Positions 1 through 14,600 of a DNA stretch of 60,000 nucleotides are shown here, piece after piece. The translations under genes were made by a program, and so were the position numbers. The notes under the pieces are model-generated. The model made no database searches and was not told the DNA's origin. It worked only from the letters and a program-made list of their open reading frames with translations. The stretch lies in contig NC_079875.1 of assembly GCF_029227915.1 (NCBI RefSeq), positions 6,574,001 through 6,634,000 on the forward strand, written 5' to 3'. Each line of letters starts with the position of its first letter. Position 1 is the first letter of the stretch. This DNA is from Hydractinia symbiolongicarpus. Its lineage: Eukaryota > Cnidaria > Hydrozoa > Anthoathecata > Hydractiniidae.

Positions 1-310
1 AATCAAAGCTCAAAGGGTCTTGAAACGAAGTTGACTTTTTACGCTTTATCGCCAATCTTTATGTAAGGCCGTGAATATATTTTCGCATTTTTTACGACCT
101 GTAAAACTTTGGCGGGGAACTAGAGTGTTATCTGGATAAGGCGGGTTAAAAAAGAGGGAACAAAACCGTACCAAATCCACGTGCTAATTCGGTATTATGC
201 CGAATACCAAAACAAGGACTCCTTAAAATAAGATTTTTTGTTCTGTATTATATACTTCGTACCAAAACAAATATGGTGCAGTTTTCCTTAAAAGTTAAAT
301 TTATTTTCAG
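1..310 (+). other. Intron of the giant CUB-tectonin gene (3' part)
   Basis: No coding similarity is seen here. The stretch ends in a good acceptor (TTATTTTCAG at 301-310), and the exon that follows starts inside a codon. The gene therefore continues to the left of the window. Confidence 0.7.
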
Positions 311-2623
311 GATTCTGCAACAAGATTTTTGCTGGCGCTGGTGGACAAATTTTAAGTCCAGACTATCCAGAAGAATATCCAGATAATTTAGGATGCACTT
401 GGGTTATCAAAACTGATGTAAACTTTAGAATTAAGATAACATTTGAAGAGTTTCAACTCGAAGGTGCAGCAAAATGCCTCGATAAATTAGTTGTAAACGA
501 TGGAATTCAGCAGAATTCTCCACGTTTAGGTATGTTTTTTTATTTAAATTTTGATCAATCTGTACATGTGATTTCTTTTAAAACTCAGTAAGATATATGC
601 ACTTAAATGTTAGATTTGGATTATAGACTTGAAATTTTTATTGCATTTCTTCATCAATTCTTTTTACTTAGCAATTTGTCACGACTAACAGACTTGTTAT
701 TTTGTCATAGAAATTTCTTTCTTACCTTGTATAGCTGCAATGGTAGTCTCCTTACAGTAATAACTAGCTAATAGTTTAAATATCTTATTTTTGGTGGGCT
801 TTTTGGGATATTGCTTTTGAATAAAACATTTCTTCCTTTTTATCAGATGAAAATTATTGCCCCATGAAATAAAACATTTTTTTTATCAAGAAAAATTTTC
901 TCGGCACACACATATTTTCCTTTCATTAGGTGTCTAAAAGACTGCTTTCTTTTGATTAAATTGTATAGCTATAGTAAAAAAATGAACATTTCAGTGCTTT
1001 TTGAGTCCCAGGACCACCATCAACATATTTCAGGTACATGCAGCAAAATTTTGTCCCAAGATTTTATAGCAAATTTTATCAGCAGTGTCCTGTATCCTAT
1101 TTTTGTATGTATCTTGCAGCAAAAAAGACCTTTCCACAAATAGGGTGTTGTAGAAAAGCATTTATTAGCTTTTTTTTGACGTGAAAAGCAAAAACTATGA
1201 TGACTCTTTTTCAAGAACTGCAGTGACAGAAGTCAATTATGTTTTTGATAGTTTTTAGCAGTAAATTAAATTCCCTTTTTTATTTTAATTCAAAAAACTT
1301 ATATTGCAACATTAAGTTAATCATTTTTGGAAACCATGTTTGTTGTTTTTACAAAATAGTCCAAAAAATGGTAAAATGATGCAGAAATATTGTTGAGTGG
1401 TGCGAGCCATTGTTAATTTTGTTGTTGTAAATGCATAAAACATTCAGAGCCGAATCAAGTCAATTTTGCAACATTTTTTGCAACATATTGTTGATTATGG
1501 GTCACGAGCAACGTTTGTTACTGCAACAACATTTTGTTACGTACACCTAAAAAATCTTGATTGTAGCCCTGTAAATTTAGATTCCGAATTGACATGGTAT
1601 ATTATTTAATGGAATTTAAGCCAGGAACAAATGTGGGATTTCCTTATGCTAATGCAAAAAAATGAACAAATTAATGCACTCAGTTAGTACAGAATCTGTT
1701 TCTGTGGTAAGGTTTGATCTGGTTGATTCCAGATTCAATACAATAGCTGAAACAAATATGGGTCATAACATGTCGGTAAGATATTTTTTGTGGACACCCT
1801 ATCTACCTTGTAACAATGCTATAACATTTTTTTAATATTTTTTTAATGATATAAATGGCTGTTTCTCTGTTGATTTCTATCCCCAATGGTCTGCATATAA
1901 TCTAGATGTATAGTTTTAGATTTTTTGATGCTTAATGCTGTTATATAAAAATTGTAATAATATCATAAATTGTCGTAAATTGTTTTGTTTAATTAGTTTT
2001 ACCTTATATCTTTCTATTCTTTTGTTAAGCAACTTAAGAAAAAAAGAAGAATAGGTTGCTAACAAAATTAATTGTTTTGGAAAGTATATTTCTGCTACTT
2101 CACAAAGACTGGCGTCTTGAATTTTCAGTGCAGTTTAAAAACACCAGTCTAATACATTTATGTTGCTATTTATCATCAGTAGAGTGAACAAGTTAATACA
2201 TTTACCATGCCTGTCACAGAGGGAATTACTTTAATATTAAGACTATTTTTTTGTAAATCTGTATTCTATATAATATCCCTTCTAAAAATAAAAATATGAA
2301 TGTTTGGTATATTAACAGTTTTGAAAAATACACAAATGCAAACAAGTAAAAATATATTTGTCAGGTAATTGTATTGGGCTAAAAACTGTGAGATTATTTA
2401 ATGTTACTTGAAATGTGAAAGAAATTTTGTATACTATTTCTTTTAACCTTGCTTTGTATTTCTTTTCTAGGTACCTTTTGCGGCACAGAGGCAAAGAATA
2501 AATATTTAACATCGTCTGGCAATCAAATGTTTATGCAGTTTATCACAGATGCGAGCATCGGAAAAAAAGGAATAAAAATATTTTGGGAAGCTATTCCAAA
2601 AGTTGCACTGACTACTCCTTCAG
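311..2623 (+). CDS. CUB1, exons 311-529 and 2471-2623
   Basis: This CUB domain is split by a 1.94-kb phase-1 intron. The first exon carries Cys1 (FCNKIF), the SPDYPEEYPDN turn, Cys2 (GCTW) and Cys3 (KCLDKL). The second carries Cys4 (FCGTE) and the closing SSGNQMFMQF strand, then a short Thr/Pro tail. The usual YD after Cys3 reads LD here, so part of the CUB calcium site is altered. The intron 530-2470 holds no recognisable gene. Confidence 0.85.
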
Positions 2624-5600
2624 GTAAGATTTAGAGTAGAGTTTAAAGTATTGGCACAACAAGCAAGCAAAATTGTTATGTATTAATAATAAAAGTTGGG
2701 CAATGCAAACAATTTTGTTGGGTAACTTTATTAACTATAATGTAACCATGTTTTAATTTGAATTTTGTTGGGTAACTCTACTACCATTAGGTTTGTGATG
2801 TACACAACCTTTTGTAGCGATAAGGATACATTTCTAAATTATGATCTTCCTTGTATTAATTTTATTTACAGTATGTAAACATATTAAAGAACATACAAAA
2901 ATGTACAATTAAATACACTTTGTGTGTTAAAGTTCCATTAACTAAGCCAATGATTTTTTTACTCAAATTTTTTATTATTATAACCAGGAGGGTTGTATCA
3001 AAAAAAGTGATCACATTGTCTTGTTCAAATGTGCATTTTTATAAAAATTTAATTTTTTTCTCACATTTTTAAAACATACACTTTCTAAAAAACCCGTTTT
3101 TTTCAGAAATTAATACTGATTTTACAGTTTGTTCCAACAATATCCTTGCATCAAATCTGCTTTTTAAGAGCAATTTAAACTTTATTAGAATATGCATACA
3201 CCAGCTCCAACTAGCTAAAAATGAGGAAAATGTCAATAACTCTAAGTAGATACAATAATAACAAGTATAACAGAATGATCTTCCATAAATTGCATTAAAA
3301 AATACTAGATGTCATTAAGTCCATCAGTTTTTTTCAGACATTTTTTTGTCTATTTGATTAATAATTTTTTGATTTAGAATCGGCTTTCAAAGATCCTTGG
3401 AAAGGGATGTCTGCCCCCAAACAAATCATAGATTTTGATTCAGGGTTAGCAAATGGAACAGTCTGGGCTCTTGATAATAATTATGACATCTTTTATTTTG
3501 ATGGTAAAAACTGGGATATTCAGGGTGGCAAGTTAAAATCAATATCTGTTGGTGAATCTGGTATCTTTGGACTTAATCCATCCAACAATTCAATTTATTG
3601 GAGAGCGGGTGCAAGTTTTAGCAATCCTGCTGGTGTGAAATGGCAGATGATATCAAAAAATGCAAAAAATATCCAAAAAATAGAATCAGGAAACTCAGGT
3701 TATATTTATGGATTGGATTCAAGCAATGCATTATATTATACTCACATACGTAATATCAATCAATTGGATGAGAATTGGCAGCTTATGAAAACTGATTTAA
3801 AAAATGGTGGAACAATGTCTGGCACGATCAAAGATATATCTTGTGGTTACTTTTCATGTTGGGTTGTAATGACGTCAGGAATTATTTATGGAATGAAGAC
3901 TCCTTGGAATCCTGAAAAAGCCAAATGGACTAAAGACTCTGGTAATTAAATTTTTCTTTTTTACTCTTTTTAATGTTGTTTATCAGCCTTTGTAATTCAG
4001 TTTTCTATGCACCAGCAAATAATTCCCACTACGATCTTAAAATGGAAAATAATTGTTGATTTTTATAAGTAAGTTCTAAGAAATTTGAAAAACGGACAAA
4101 ATCAATGAAATCAATAAAATGGAAAAGGTTTTTTTAGCAAGATTTTGGTACGGTTGTAGTACAAAATACACATAAATTGTTAGGTGTGCTGCATTGTTTA
4201 ACTTCTCTATATCTTGCATGTGCTAATAAAAACACGTCAAAATTAATTTTAAAGTCTGGGTACATGCTTATGCAATGGTCTTTCCTGAAAAAAAAATGGA
4301 TAGAAACCAAGTACCAACACAGTACTCTTTAACAATAAGAAAACAACCTACAGTGTTAAAAAGTTTAACTAAATGATGTATTACTGTATGTCTTGCAACA
4401 GTATTATGATCAATTATATTTGCCATGGCTGTCCACTAATAAGGTCTGAGGCCAGATTATACTTTAAACATATCATATTTATTGCATATATTTTACTTAT
4501 TTCAGGTAACTATGAGCAAATAGTATCTGGCTTCGGTGATAATATCTGGACCCAAAATTCCAATGGAGAAATATTTCGAAAAAAATTTGTGAGCAGTTTA
4601 CGTCCTTTGGGGGCAGAATGGAAAAAGCAATCAGAAACATTGTTTACAAAAATAAAAGCTGGTTTTACTGGTGTTTTTGGGTTAACAAAAGATGGCGATC
4701 TTGCTTTTTATAAAGGTAAAGAAATTATTAGAAATTTTGATGCCAACAATTAAATTTAAAGCCCTGAACCCTAAGTTTTAAAGATATAATTTTTACAATG
4801 ATTAACAAGTGCATGTGGAGGTCATTTTTATCACTAAAAATATTTAGAAAAAAAAGCTTTATTATCTCATGTTGTGTTATCCTCTGTGTTTAGAATGTGA
4901 AGTGTAGCTTAGCATTAACTCCTTAACTAATCCTTGTTATAGTTGTTAGTGATTCAATTCTGTGAAAAATGTTTTGTACATGTAATTTTATTCGGTTAAT
5001 GCGTTTTTTTGTTAATTGTTATAGATGCTGTATGTGGAAGAGTTCTTGATGAAACTAGTGGTTCAGTTAAAAGTCCCAATTACCCATCCAATTATCCTCC
5101 AAACAAATATTGTCTTTGGGTCATAAAACCCACTAAAAGTAACACAATTAATTTAAATTTTCGAAGTCCATTTGAAGTTAAAGATATTCCTTCATGTGGA
5201 GACTACATTACAACTTCATACCCAGGAATTAAAGAACCAATTTTAGAATGTGGGTCAACTGTAACAGATAAAACAATTGATTCAGATCAAGTTTGGATTG
5301 AGTTTGTATCGAATGACAATGAAGAGGCTGCAGGGTTTTCACTTGATTATGATGCATTTTATCAAACTACAACTCCTAACCCACAAGGTATGTTGAATTT
5401 TTTCTCTTTGAAACATTTTTTGTTAAAAATTATTGTTATCAATTCTTCCCATCATAATAAAAAGAAATTAATATCCTTTGCTAGATTTAATTAGTGTTCT
5501 AATTAAAAGTTAAGGTATATGAGCTTCAAAATCTGTCGTAAATTCAGCATCTGAGTTATATTGTTAATGTTAACGTTAACGTTAACATTAACATTATAAC

Positions 5601-8600
5601 TCAGCCACGTCTTTTTGATGGTTGCTGCGAGTAGCGATTGGGAAATTCCTGTTGGTTTTTCTCAATGGGCTTACGACTAGTATTTAAATAATCTTGTTTT
5701 TATTTAATAGTATCAACATCCACTACTCCTATACCATCTGACTGGTATATCATTGTTCCTCAGACATACTTTGGTAGAGATGTTACTATTAAGAATATAT
5801 TGCCATCAGATGAAAATTCAGTATACATGCTTAGCACAGATAACCGTGTGTTTTTCAGAACACCTTCTGGAACATTAGAATATACAGGAAGACCAATCAA
5901 AGCGTTAGCAGCGAGTCCAAATGGTGTATGGGCATTAGATACAGATAACAATCTTTTATGGCGACATATTAAAAATTATTGGGTAGAATTGAAGAAAAGT
6001 ACTCCATACGTTGATGTTTTTGCTGGACCTAATGGAATCATTTTAGGTAGTTTTACCACCAATACATAAGCTTGAATTTATTGTGTGTGCTATGTGTAGC
6101 GTTATGGATATTTTACTCCATTTTTATCAATAATAAGTGTATTTGATTGCATCCTTTTTACTTTTTTATTTCATTGTTATAACTTAGTATATATCTATGT
6201 GTTTTTATTTTGTGCAGTGCGTGATGCTACTGGTAGTTTATCATACTGCGTCACAACATCTGGAAAGACAGATTGTAAAGAAATACAAAAGTTGAAAAAT
6301 GTTGCAACAGTTACATCAACCAAAAAAGGATTTTGGGTTGTTGATGACAACAGCCAAACATATTTTGTTGATGTTAGGAAACAGCGTGATTCTGCAGACT
6401 TTGTGTTTAATGTAGAACCTGTCCCAACTTCTTTAAAAGACATAGCTACAACCAGCACTGGGGATGTCTGGGGCTTGCTACCTAATGGAAGTTTAGTATA
6501 CCGTAAAGGTGTGACTGCGTTTAACCCTAGTGGTTTACCATTGCAATGGAAAGTTATTAATATTGAGGGTGATGAGTTATATCATGGATATGATAATATT
6601 TTTGTTAAAACGAAAGACGGAAAGGTGATAACCCAACGAGGTATGTATTATGTGTTGTCTGAAAATATACAAATATTTACAGATCCTTATAAATACAGCT
6701 TTCTTGTGTACTTTTATAATCTCAATTCTGTAAGCGAATTATATTGAACAAAATCATTAATATTTATAACTTTTTTAGAGGTCTATTAAAAATAATTGGA
6801 AGTTCTGATTTTTTCAATTATAAGAATCTGTCATTCAACTGACTGTAAATAAACATTAATATTCTATTTCTTAGTAAAACGATAATTTGCCTAATATATC
6901 AAAGAGTATACAAATATTATCTACATTAGTATCGAGATGCTTACTATGTAAATGTTCTTGATTTCTCTTTTATTTTTATCTTAACAGATATAAGGAAGAC
7001 ACAATCCATCCCAGATGGATGGAAACAGCTAAAAACGTCTGTTAATAAACCCTATAAAGTTGATTCTTATCCAAAGGGTGAACGATTAGAAGTATGGGTA
7101 CTAGGTGGTAACAATGGAAATAAGCCCTATGCTGGTATTTACAATGGAGGAGATAATATGGAAGTGAAGTTTGAGTTAAAAGGGAATGTTAAACTTTCTG
7201 ATTTATCCATTGGAGAGTCTGGTGTATGGGCAATAGATCTTGATGGGCGAGCTAGATATTACGATGAAACGACCAAAGATTGGATGGTGATACCTAAAGA
7301 TGATCGTGTGTGGAAGTCTATTGAATCTGCATCTCCATATGGTACTGTGTTTGCCATTGACAGTGCAACAAATGAATTATACTTTCGTGATGGTATAGCA
7401 CAGGGTAATAGTTTAGGCAATGAATGGGTTGGAACTGGAGTGAACACTCTACAGATTTCTAGTGGTCCATACATTACATATGCTGTCCTGGATGATGGTC
7501 AGTTAAGATCTTTTAGTATGCCTCCGAGTAAATCAAATCTTAAAACATGGATTAGTTCGTGGAAAATCACTGATAAGAACATTGAAAACAAACTTTCAGT
7601 AGGTTTTGATAGCTCCTTAGTATATCTTAATTCTGATAATTTTTTGGTGCAACGTAATCCACTGACATTAAATCATGAAGAAGATGACTCAAAATGGATA
7701 TGGCAAATCAATAATATCACACTGACTGATGTTTCTGCCGGTCCCATCATTATTGGAATCTCTGCAGATGATCTTGTCATTAAACCAGGTAACATGATTA
7801 GAAGTTTGAGTAATGAACAAAAAGCTCAATTAACTCTTTTACTCCAAAGTACACCAATGGATGTTGCAACAAGGCCATAATTATGACATGCCACATCAAC
7901 CATAACATTAAAATCATTCTGCTTTGAGATTTCTTAGTAACTCATCAATGTGAAGCCCATATGATTGAGAATTAAATTTCCAATCCAATAGGTTCAAAGA
8001 CAAAAGATTATCAGTGAAAAACTATGGATATTTTGAGTTTCTTGAAAAAATGCTTTGGAGTGTTAAACACTAAGTTTTTCTATTTTCTCCAATTTTAGGA
8101 AAGTTTTGTAATTTTGACGTGAATGTATAAAATTGAAATTATGATTTTTAGTTACATCATGCTACGGATTTTACAATAAAATCACGGAAAAAACGCATGC
8201 AAGAGCAAAATTAAATGGAATAACACATTGCACATGGCTTGCAACATCCGAAGCTGCATCATTTGAAGTTGAAGTTGATGACAGATATATGCCCAAATCT
8301 GATGAATGTCTAAAAGGTTTCTTGTATTATTCAAGTAACCACCAAACTCCTTTGTTGGGTACCATGGAGCAACATTGTACAGATACTGAATTTGAAAAGA
8401 TTGTTAATGGAAACCGTGTTTTTTATCAATTTTATAACAGTAATCCTTTAGCTAGTGATGAAGTGAGCTTAGAGTTTATACCAAAAGGAAAAAAAGTTGC
8501 AGGTAATTTTGGACATTAATATTATTTGAGTGTTAACGGTACGTTTATTAAGCCAACCCTTTATTTCCATAACCAACTGTGCAACGAGATGTATATAGAG

Positions 8601-11600
8601 TAACATAAAGTACTGTAACATAGAAATGACAAAGAACATAATAAAGAATTTAAATAAAAACACTTTAAATTTTAGGCTGCGGCGGAAAGGAAACTGGTGT
8701 ATCAGGTGTAATAACAAGCCCTAACTACCCTGAGAATTACAGGCAAAATGCAGACTGTGAATGGATAATAACTGTTGAGGAAGGAAAACAAATTGAACTG
8801 ACTGTGAAAGATCTCGATATAGAAGTTGATAAGAATTGCAAGTATGATTTCCTAAACATCGCAGATGAATCAACTAACAAACAACTTGCACATTATTGTG
8901 CAAAGTTACAAAATGTTGTCCTCAAAAGTAGTGGCAATAGCCTGAGATTGCATTTTAAATCAGATAGTTCCAATGAAAGAAAAGGTTTTCATATTCTTTG
9001 GCAGGTTATTGGAAACAGCACTGGTAATTATGATCATCTATCTCATGTACATTTTAAATCTTGTGTATGGCTTGTTTGTATTTTAATCAAAGTCATTTTT
9101 TAGCATCATCGACAACAACAACAACATCAAAGCCAATTGTTACAACACCATTTTCAGGTATACCTTTAGTCGCAAGCCTTATCTGTACCTTTTTTTATCA
9201 AAACAACACATTTTTTATTATTGATTAACAAAATTGCACAGTCAACCCAATTAATATTCACTTAGCGTAATCGGTTTTTGAATTTTTAAAGAATAGTTAG
9301 CTCAAAACTATGATCTTTTCCTGACACATAAAAATTTATTGCTTTAAAATTATAGTTTTGTGTTTGTTTAAATGAAAACATCAAACTCTCAATTTTTAAA
9401 CGATTCTTTTAACTAACTTTCCATACAAAACATAAATCTGTGTTTCAATTTGGACGATATTGCTCATACAGATAAACTCGTTTTCACATTAAAAACTTGT
9501 AAAATATATTCTGATGTTCTTCAATTACTGTTAGTTTTGTTATATCTTAGGTTGTGGTGGTAGTTTAACTGGCAACCAGGGTTCGCTTACATCTCCAAAC
9601 TGGCCATCAAACTATGAAAATTCATTAAATTGTGAATGGCTTATAACAGCTGGTCCAGGAAAGAAAATGAAATTTAGGCTTATAGATAGTGACATTGAAC
9701 TAGATAATGGCTGTTTGTATGATTACCTTGAGGTTTTTGATGGCGTACAAAGGGATGCTAAACCTCTTGACAGATTTTGTGGCATCAAGAAGGACATTAC
9801 AAAAGAAGGAAGCAGTAACACATTACGTGTTGTGTTCCGCTCTGATTCAGTGGCAAATAAAAAAGGGTTTATTGCGGAATGGAAAACGTCTGACGACAAT
9901 GGTAAGAAAGTCTTATTTTCATATTAACTTTGTTTTGAGTTGATTAAACATTTTCTATAATGAAGAAAAAAAAAGAAGTGAATTTTAATTCTAATGTCAG
10001 AGTGAAGAGTATTTCGTAACAATTAAGGAATTAAATATTAACAACTGTTTATATTGGCAAAAAAATGTCAAATGTTTTTCATGAAAGTGAAAGCCAAGTG
10101 TTCTGACTTCAAATTCCGTCTTTCTTTTTCGTCCTTCTCCTTTCTCATGTTACAGATATCTAATGACATAACCAAAGCAAATGAATTTTACTTATTATTT
10201 TTATTTATACATGATATATTATCATTTAGTCTCTCCCAATCTTCCTGATGGATGGAAAGTATATGTTCCAACAAGACCAGAAATAATAGACTCCATAACA
10301 TCAAATCCCTCAGGAATTGTATGGTTCATAAATAGATTAAACGAAAATCCTTATGTTATCAATTCTCCCAGTGATATCAAATTTATAAGCGATAAAAAAT
10401 TTCATCAACTTTCTCTTGGACGTAATGGTGCATGGGCTGTAACTAATGCAGATCGCAAAGTATTGTTCATGGATGCTGCATCAATAACAGATCAAAAAAC
10501 AGAAAACTGGAAAGAAGTATCCACTCCTAGCGGGTTAAGAAACTCAAAACTTGTGTCAACAATACTGAATGTTTATCTGATTACAGATAATGGTGAAATA
10601 TATTTACAAGATGGCATTGGTAAACAAACTCCTTCTGGAACTCAATGGCTGCCATTTAATCAAGGCAAAGACGTTGCTGAAAGTGAGTTGATGATTACTT
10701 TCTACTATAAATATTTCACAAGGGCTGTAAAAAGGGAATTAATTCTAAATTTCAAGAGTCCTTTTTTTTTTTGATAGAATTTTAAACGAGTCCTAAAAAT
10801 CTCCGTCAGTTATAATTGCTAATAACAAGCCTAAATTCTACATAGCTATTAGCTTTATGTTGTTTTGTTTAAGAGGTTTTAGGAGGGAAAGAGTTCTTTT
10901 TTTTTTTAAACTCTAACACTGGTTGGATCGCATGTTAGTATTCTTTTTTACACTGAAAGTAATGGCTTTTTTGTTTGGCATGGTGTTTACCATTTTCATA
11001 ACTTTCAGTTAATCCTGCTTTCCAGCTTTAGTCTTATATTAAAGGTATTACAACTGCAGGCCGTGACTAAAAGGAGCTTTTAGAAAAAAATTTTTTTTTA
11101 AAATTTAAAACTAATATAGTTTAAAGTTATCATTTTATTCAAAGTTCATTTTTATAATACTTTTATTAGCTTTCGGACTTTTATTTTCATTTAGATGCAT
11201 ATGGAGTTTATGTTTTGAACGACAATGGAGAACTTTACTTTAAGCCATATGGTGGAGACCAGTTTCGAAAAATCAGTTCACCACCCTCTACCAAACCCAT
11301 CAATAAAATATTTTCTGGATTTGGTGGTACTATGTTTGCTTTGGTTGGGGATGAGTTGTTTGAAAGAAAAGGCATTAACTTTAATAACAAATATGGCACA
11401 AGATGGCAGTCAACAGGGCTTAAAAATGTGAAGGATGTTACTGTGAATAATAAAGAAATATTAACTGTACTCAATAACAATGAAATTGTGAGATTGGAAG
11501 GTAGTGTATAATAGGCAACTTACATATTTTTTTGGTTAATCACTTTGAGTATATGTTTAAAATTTTCAAAATAATCATATTATTAGATGCCGTATGTGGA

Positions 11601-14600
11601 GGTGTACTGACAAGCCAAACAGGCTACATCAGATACCCCGAGTTCGATGCTGGCTATAAAGAAAATAAACACTGCTTATGGATGATTCATGTTCCTGAAG
11701 CGAAACAACTTCGTATTCGCCAAGTTCGATTTAATTTGGAAAGTACTGTGGGTAGGTATTTCTTGTGTAACTCGTAACATTTGAGTTTTTATAGAATTTT
11801 TTTTGTTGCAGTGGTTTAAAAGAGCAGAAAACTAAATGACAGTATACACAGTTTGATACTGAAATTTATGCTTTCAATTTACCCCACTGAAATGTTTTTG
11901 TGAAAAATTTATTTTCTTGTTTTTGAACCATAGGATGTCAGAAAGACCGCGTTTCTATATTCTCATACACCGGTAATGGAGAGAAATATAAATTAGAGAA
12001 AGTTATTTGTGGCACAACAGGTCTGGAGGAAGTACTTTCTGTGGATAATAACAAAGTATTTATTGAATTCATCTCTGATGAAAACATCAACGCAAGAGGA
12101 TTTGCCATCTCTTATGCATCATACAAGGATCCAGGTATAAAATTAAAAATGATAACATTTCTTGGGTGTGGTGTCTACAGAGCTATAAAAATATAAAATT
12201 TTATAGGAAAAGTTTCAACAACAGCATCAACAACAACCACAGTAGTGAAAAAAGGTACATACTGCTACTGTTCTTTTGTTTCTTGTGTCTCCTTTTTTAT
12301 CATCAAATTTCTTTGTTTGTCATCGATACTGTTGTGTTTATAGAATGTGGCGGCACTTTCACTGCATTATCTGGGTTTATTGCTTCACCAAACTACCCCA
12401 AAAACTACGAGAATAACTTATTATGTAATTACAAGATACGATTACCCGAGGGAAAAACCATAGCATTATCCTTTCTTAAATTTGAGCTGGAACCAGATAA
12501 TTCTTGCCGATATGACTCAGTAAAAATATACGAAGTCAATAAAAATGGTGCGAAAGAACTTCAGGACACACATTGTGGCGCGGCTGATATACCTGATTAT
12601 GTGTCTAAGGGGAATGCAATTGACATAGTGTTGAAAACTGATGGTTCTACATCAAGAGAAGGCTTCAGCATACGGTATATAGATTCTGAGAACTCTGGAA
12701 AAACTACTCCAAAGACAGGTATTGATGATTCTTTCATTCAAAAACATTTTGAATGGACCTTGCATATACATTCTTTGAAACCCTTTATTTACATGATAAA
12801 AATACTTTTGTAACTGATTGCATGTGTTACGGCCCAAGTGGCAGTGTGGTAGAATGTTTACTTGAAGAGTAGGAGAAAATGAGATTTAATCTATCAAAAT
12901 TGTTATTGTTTCTGGTAGGCATAATCAAGTTTAATCAAATCTTAATTATCGTTACAAAGAATGACCATATTATCAATATAATTTTATATTATATAACATG
13001 AGTATTTATACTAACTGTCAACTGCAATTAAACATTTTTTCTTGTAGGGTTTTAATAAAATAATTTTCTAGAATTTTGTTCATTTACTAAGTTGACTACC
13101 TAGTGCTGACTATTTACATTAGATTCTTTATATCCACCTGGTTGGATAGAAATATCACCTACCGCTAAAACCTATTTGAGCCTTGATGCAAGTGTGGAAT
13201 CGCCAGAAGTTTGGGCAACCGATTTAGAGGGTACTCCTCAGTATTATGATTCAGAAAAGAAGGGATGGGTTAAAGTTGATAAACCGTCACAAAGTCTGCA
13301 ACTTGCTGTTGGAAAATATGCTGTGTATGCTGTTGACAAAAACAATGACTTATTCATACGGTAATATATTTGTCGTTTTGATCCATATAAATTTATATTG
13401 GATCAAATAACATAAAATAAAGAGTTTATGCAAAAATCTTTATTTTATCCCTGTAGGTTTGATGTGAGTCCATCAAATGTTGGTGGACAGTACTGGGGAA
13501 GAGTTCATGCTAATACAAAAAAATTAGCTGATATCGATTATGGTGCCAATGGAGAAATAGTTGCTGTAACTACTGATGGTGAGGTAGTCAGTCGTCTGGG
13601 CATATCTAGTAATAATCCTATTGGAACTTCATGGAAAACGTTGACAACAGGCTTTAAATCAATTTCAGTTGGAACATATGGCTATTGGCTGCTCAACGAC
13701 AAAGACGAAGTCTATTTTGCATCATATATCCCAAGTTCAACGATATACAATAAGTTGAATGTTGTCCGTATCAATGGTAAATTTAAAAAGGTTGTTGCTG
13801 GATTTGGTGGTAATGTTTGGGCTATAGATCGTGATAATAAGGTGTACAGAAGAGAAAAAGTGAACTTCTTAAATCCATCCGGTATTCAATGGGAGAAGAT
13901 TCAACATGATGGAAAGGATCTTTTGTTGTTTGAAATAAGCGCAGGCTATGATGCATTCTATGGAATTACCCCTACTGGAAGAATTTTACGATACTCAGGT
14001 ATGATAAGTTTTTATGATTTCTTACCAATATCTCCAACATTTATACTATCTACATAGGTATAGATAAGATTCATTAACAGACAGTCCTTTAGAATTCCAT
14101 TCCATAAACAAGAACTAAGTTTAAATGAAAATATTAACATATTTTATTTTTTCATGAGAGGGTAGAAATGGAAAAGAATATGGAGCTCATATCCATGCGC
14201 ATTAAAAGTCTGTTTAAATTGCTATTGTTTCGCCATCCCTTTGATATCCATGGGTAATGTGCATTTCACTGAGATTTTTTACAAAAAACATTACGTAATC
14301 CTTCGGCGGTCTGCTTATTAACGTATCGTTTTTTTTTTCGACCAGTGGAATTTGCTGTAAATGACACGCGTCAGAATTTAAAAAAGAGAACATAAAAAGG
14401 TTTGCAACTGATTGCATCGCGGATGATTTCAATAGAAACAAAAGAGTGTTTATTTCTACCCTCATGATTTTTGTTACTTTAGATAGTTATTGTGGTGGTA
14501 TATTCACATCCAAGGAAGGTACTATAAAATCTCCTTCATTTCCATTATTCTACAAACCTCACAGCAACTGTTTGTATATTATCTCTACCCCTGATTATGA

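Noticed and set aside
952-1143. Short overlapping open frames in the first large intron
   Set aside because: No domain, no splice context, and low-complexity AT-rich composition.
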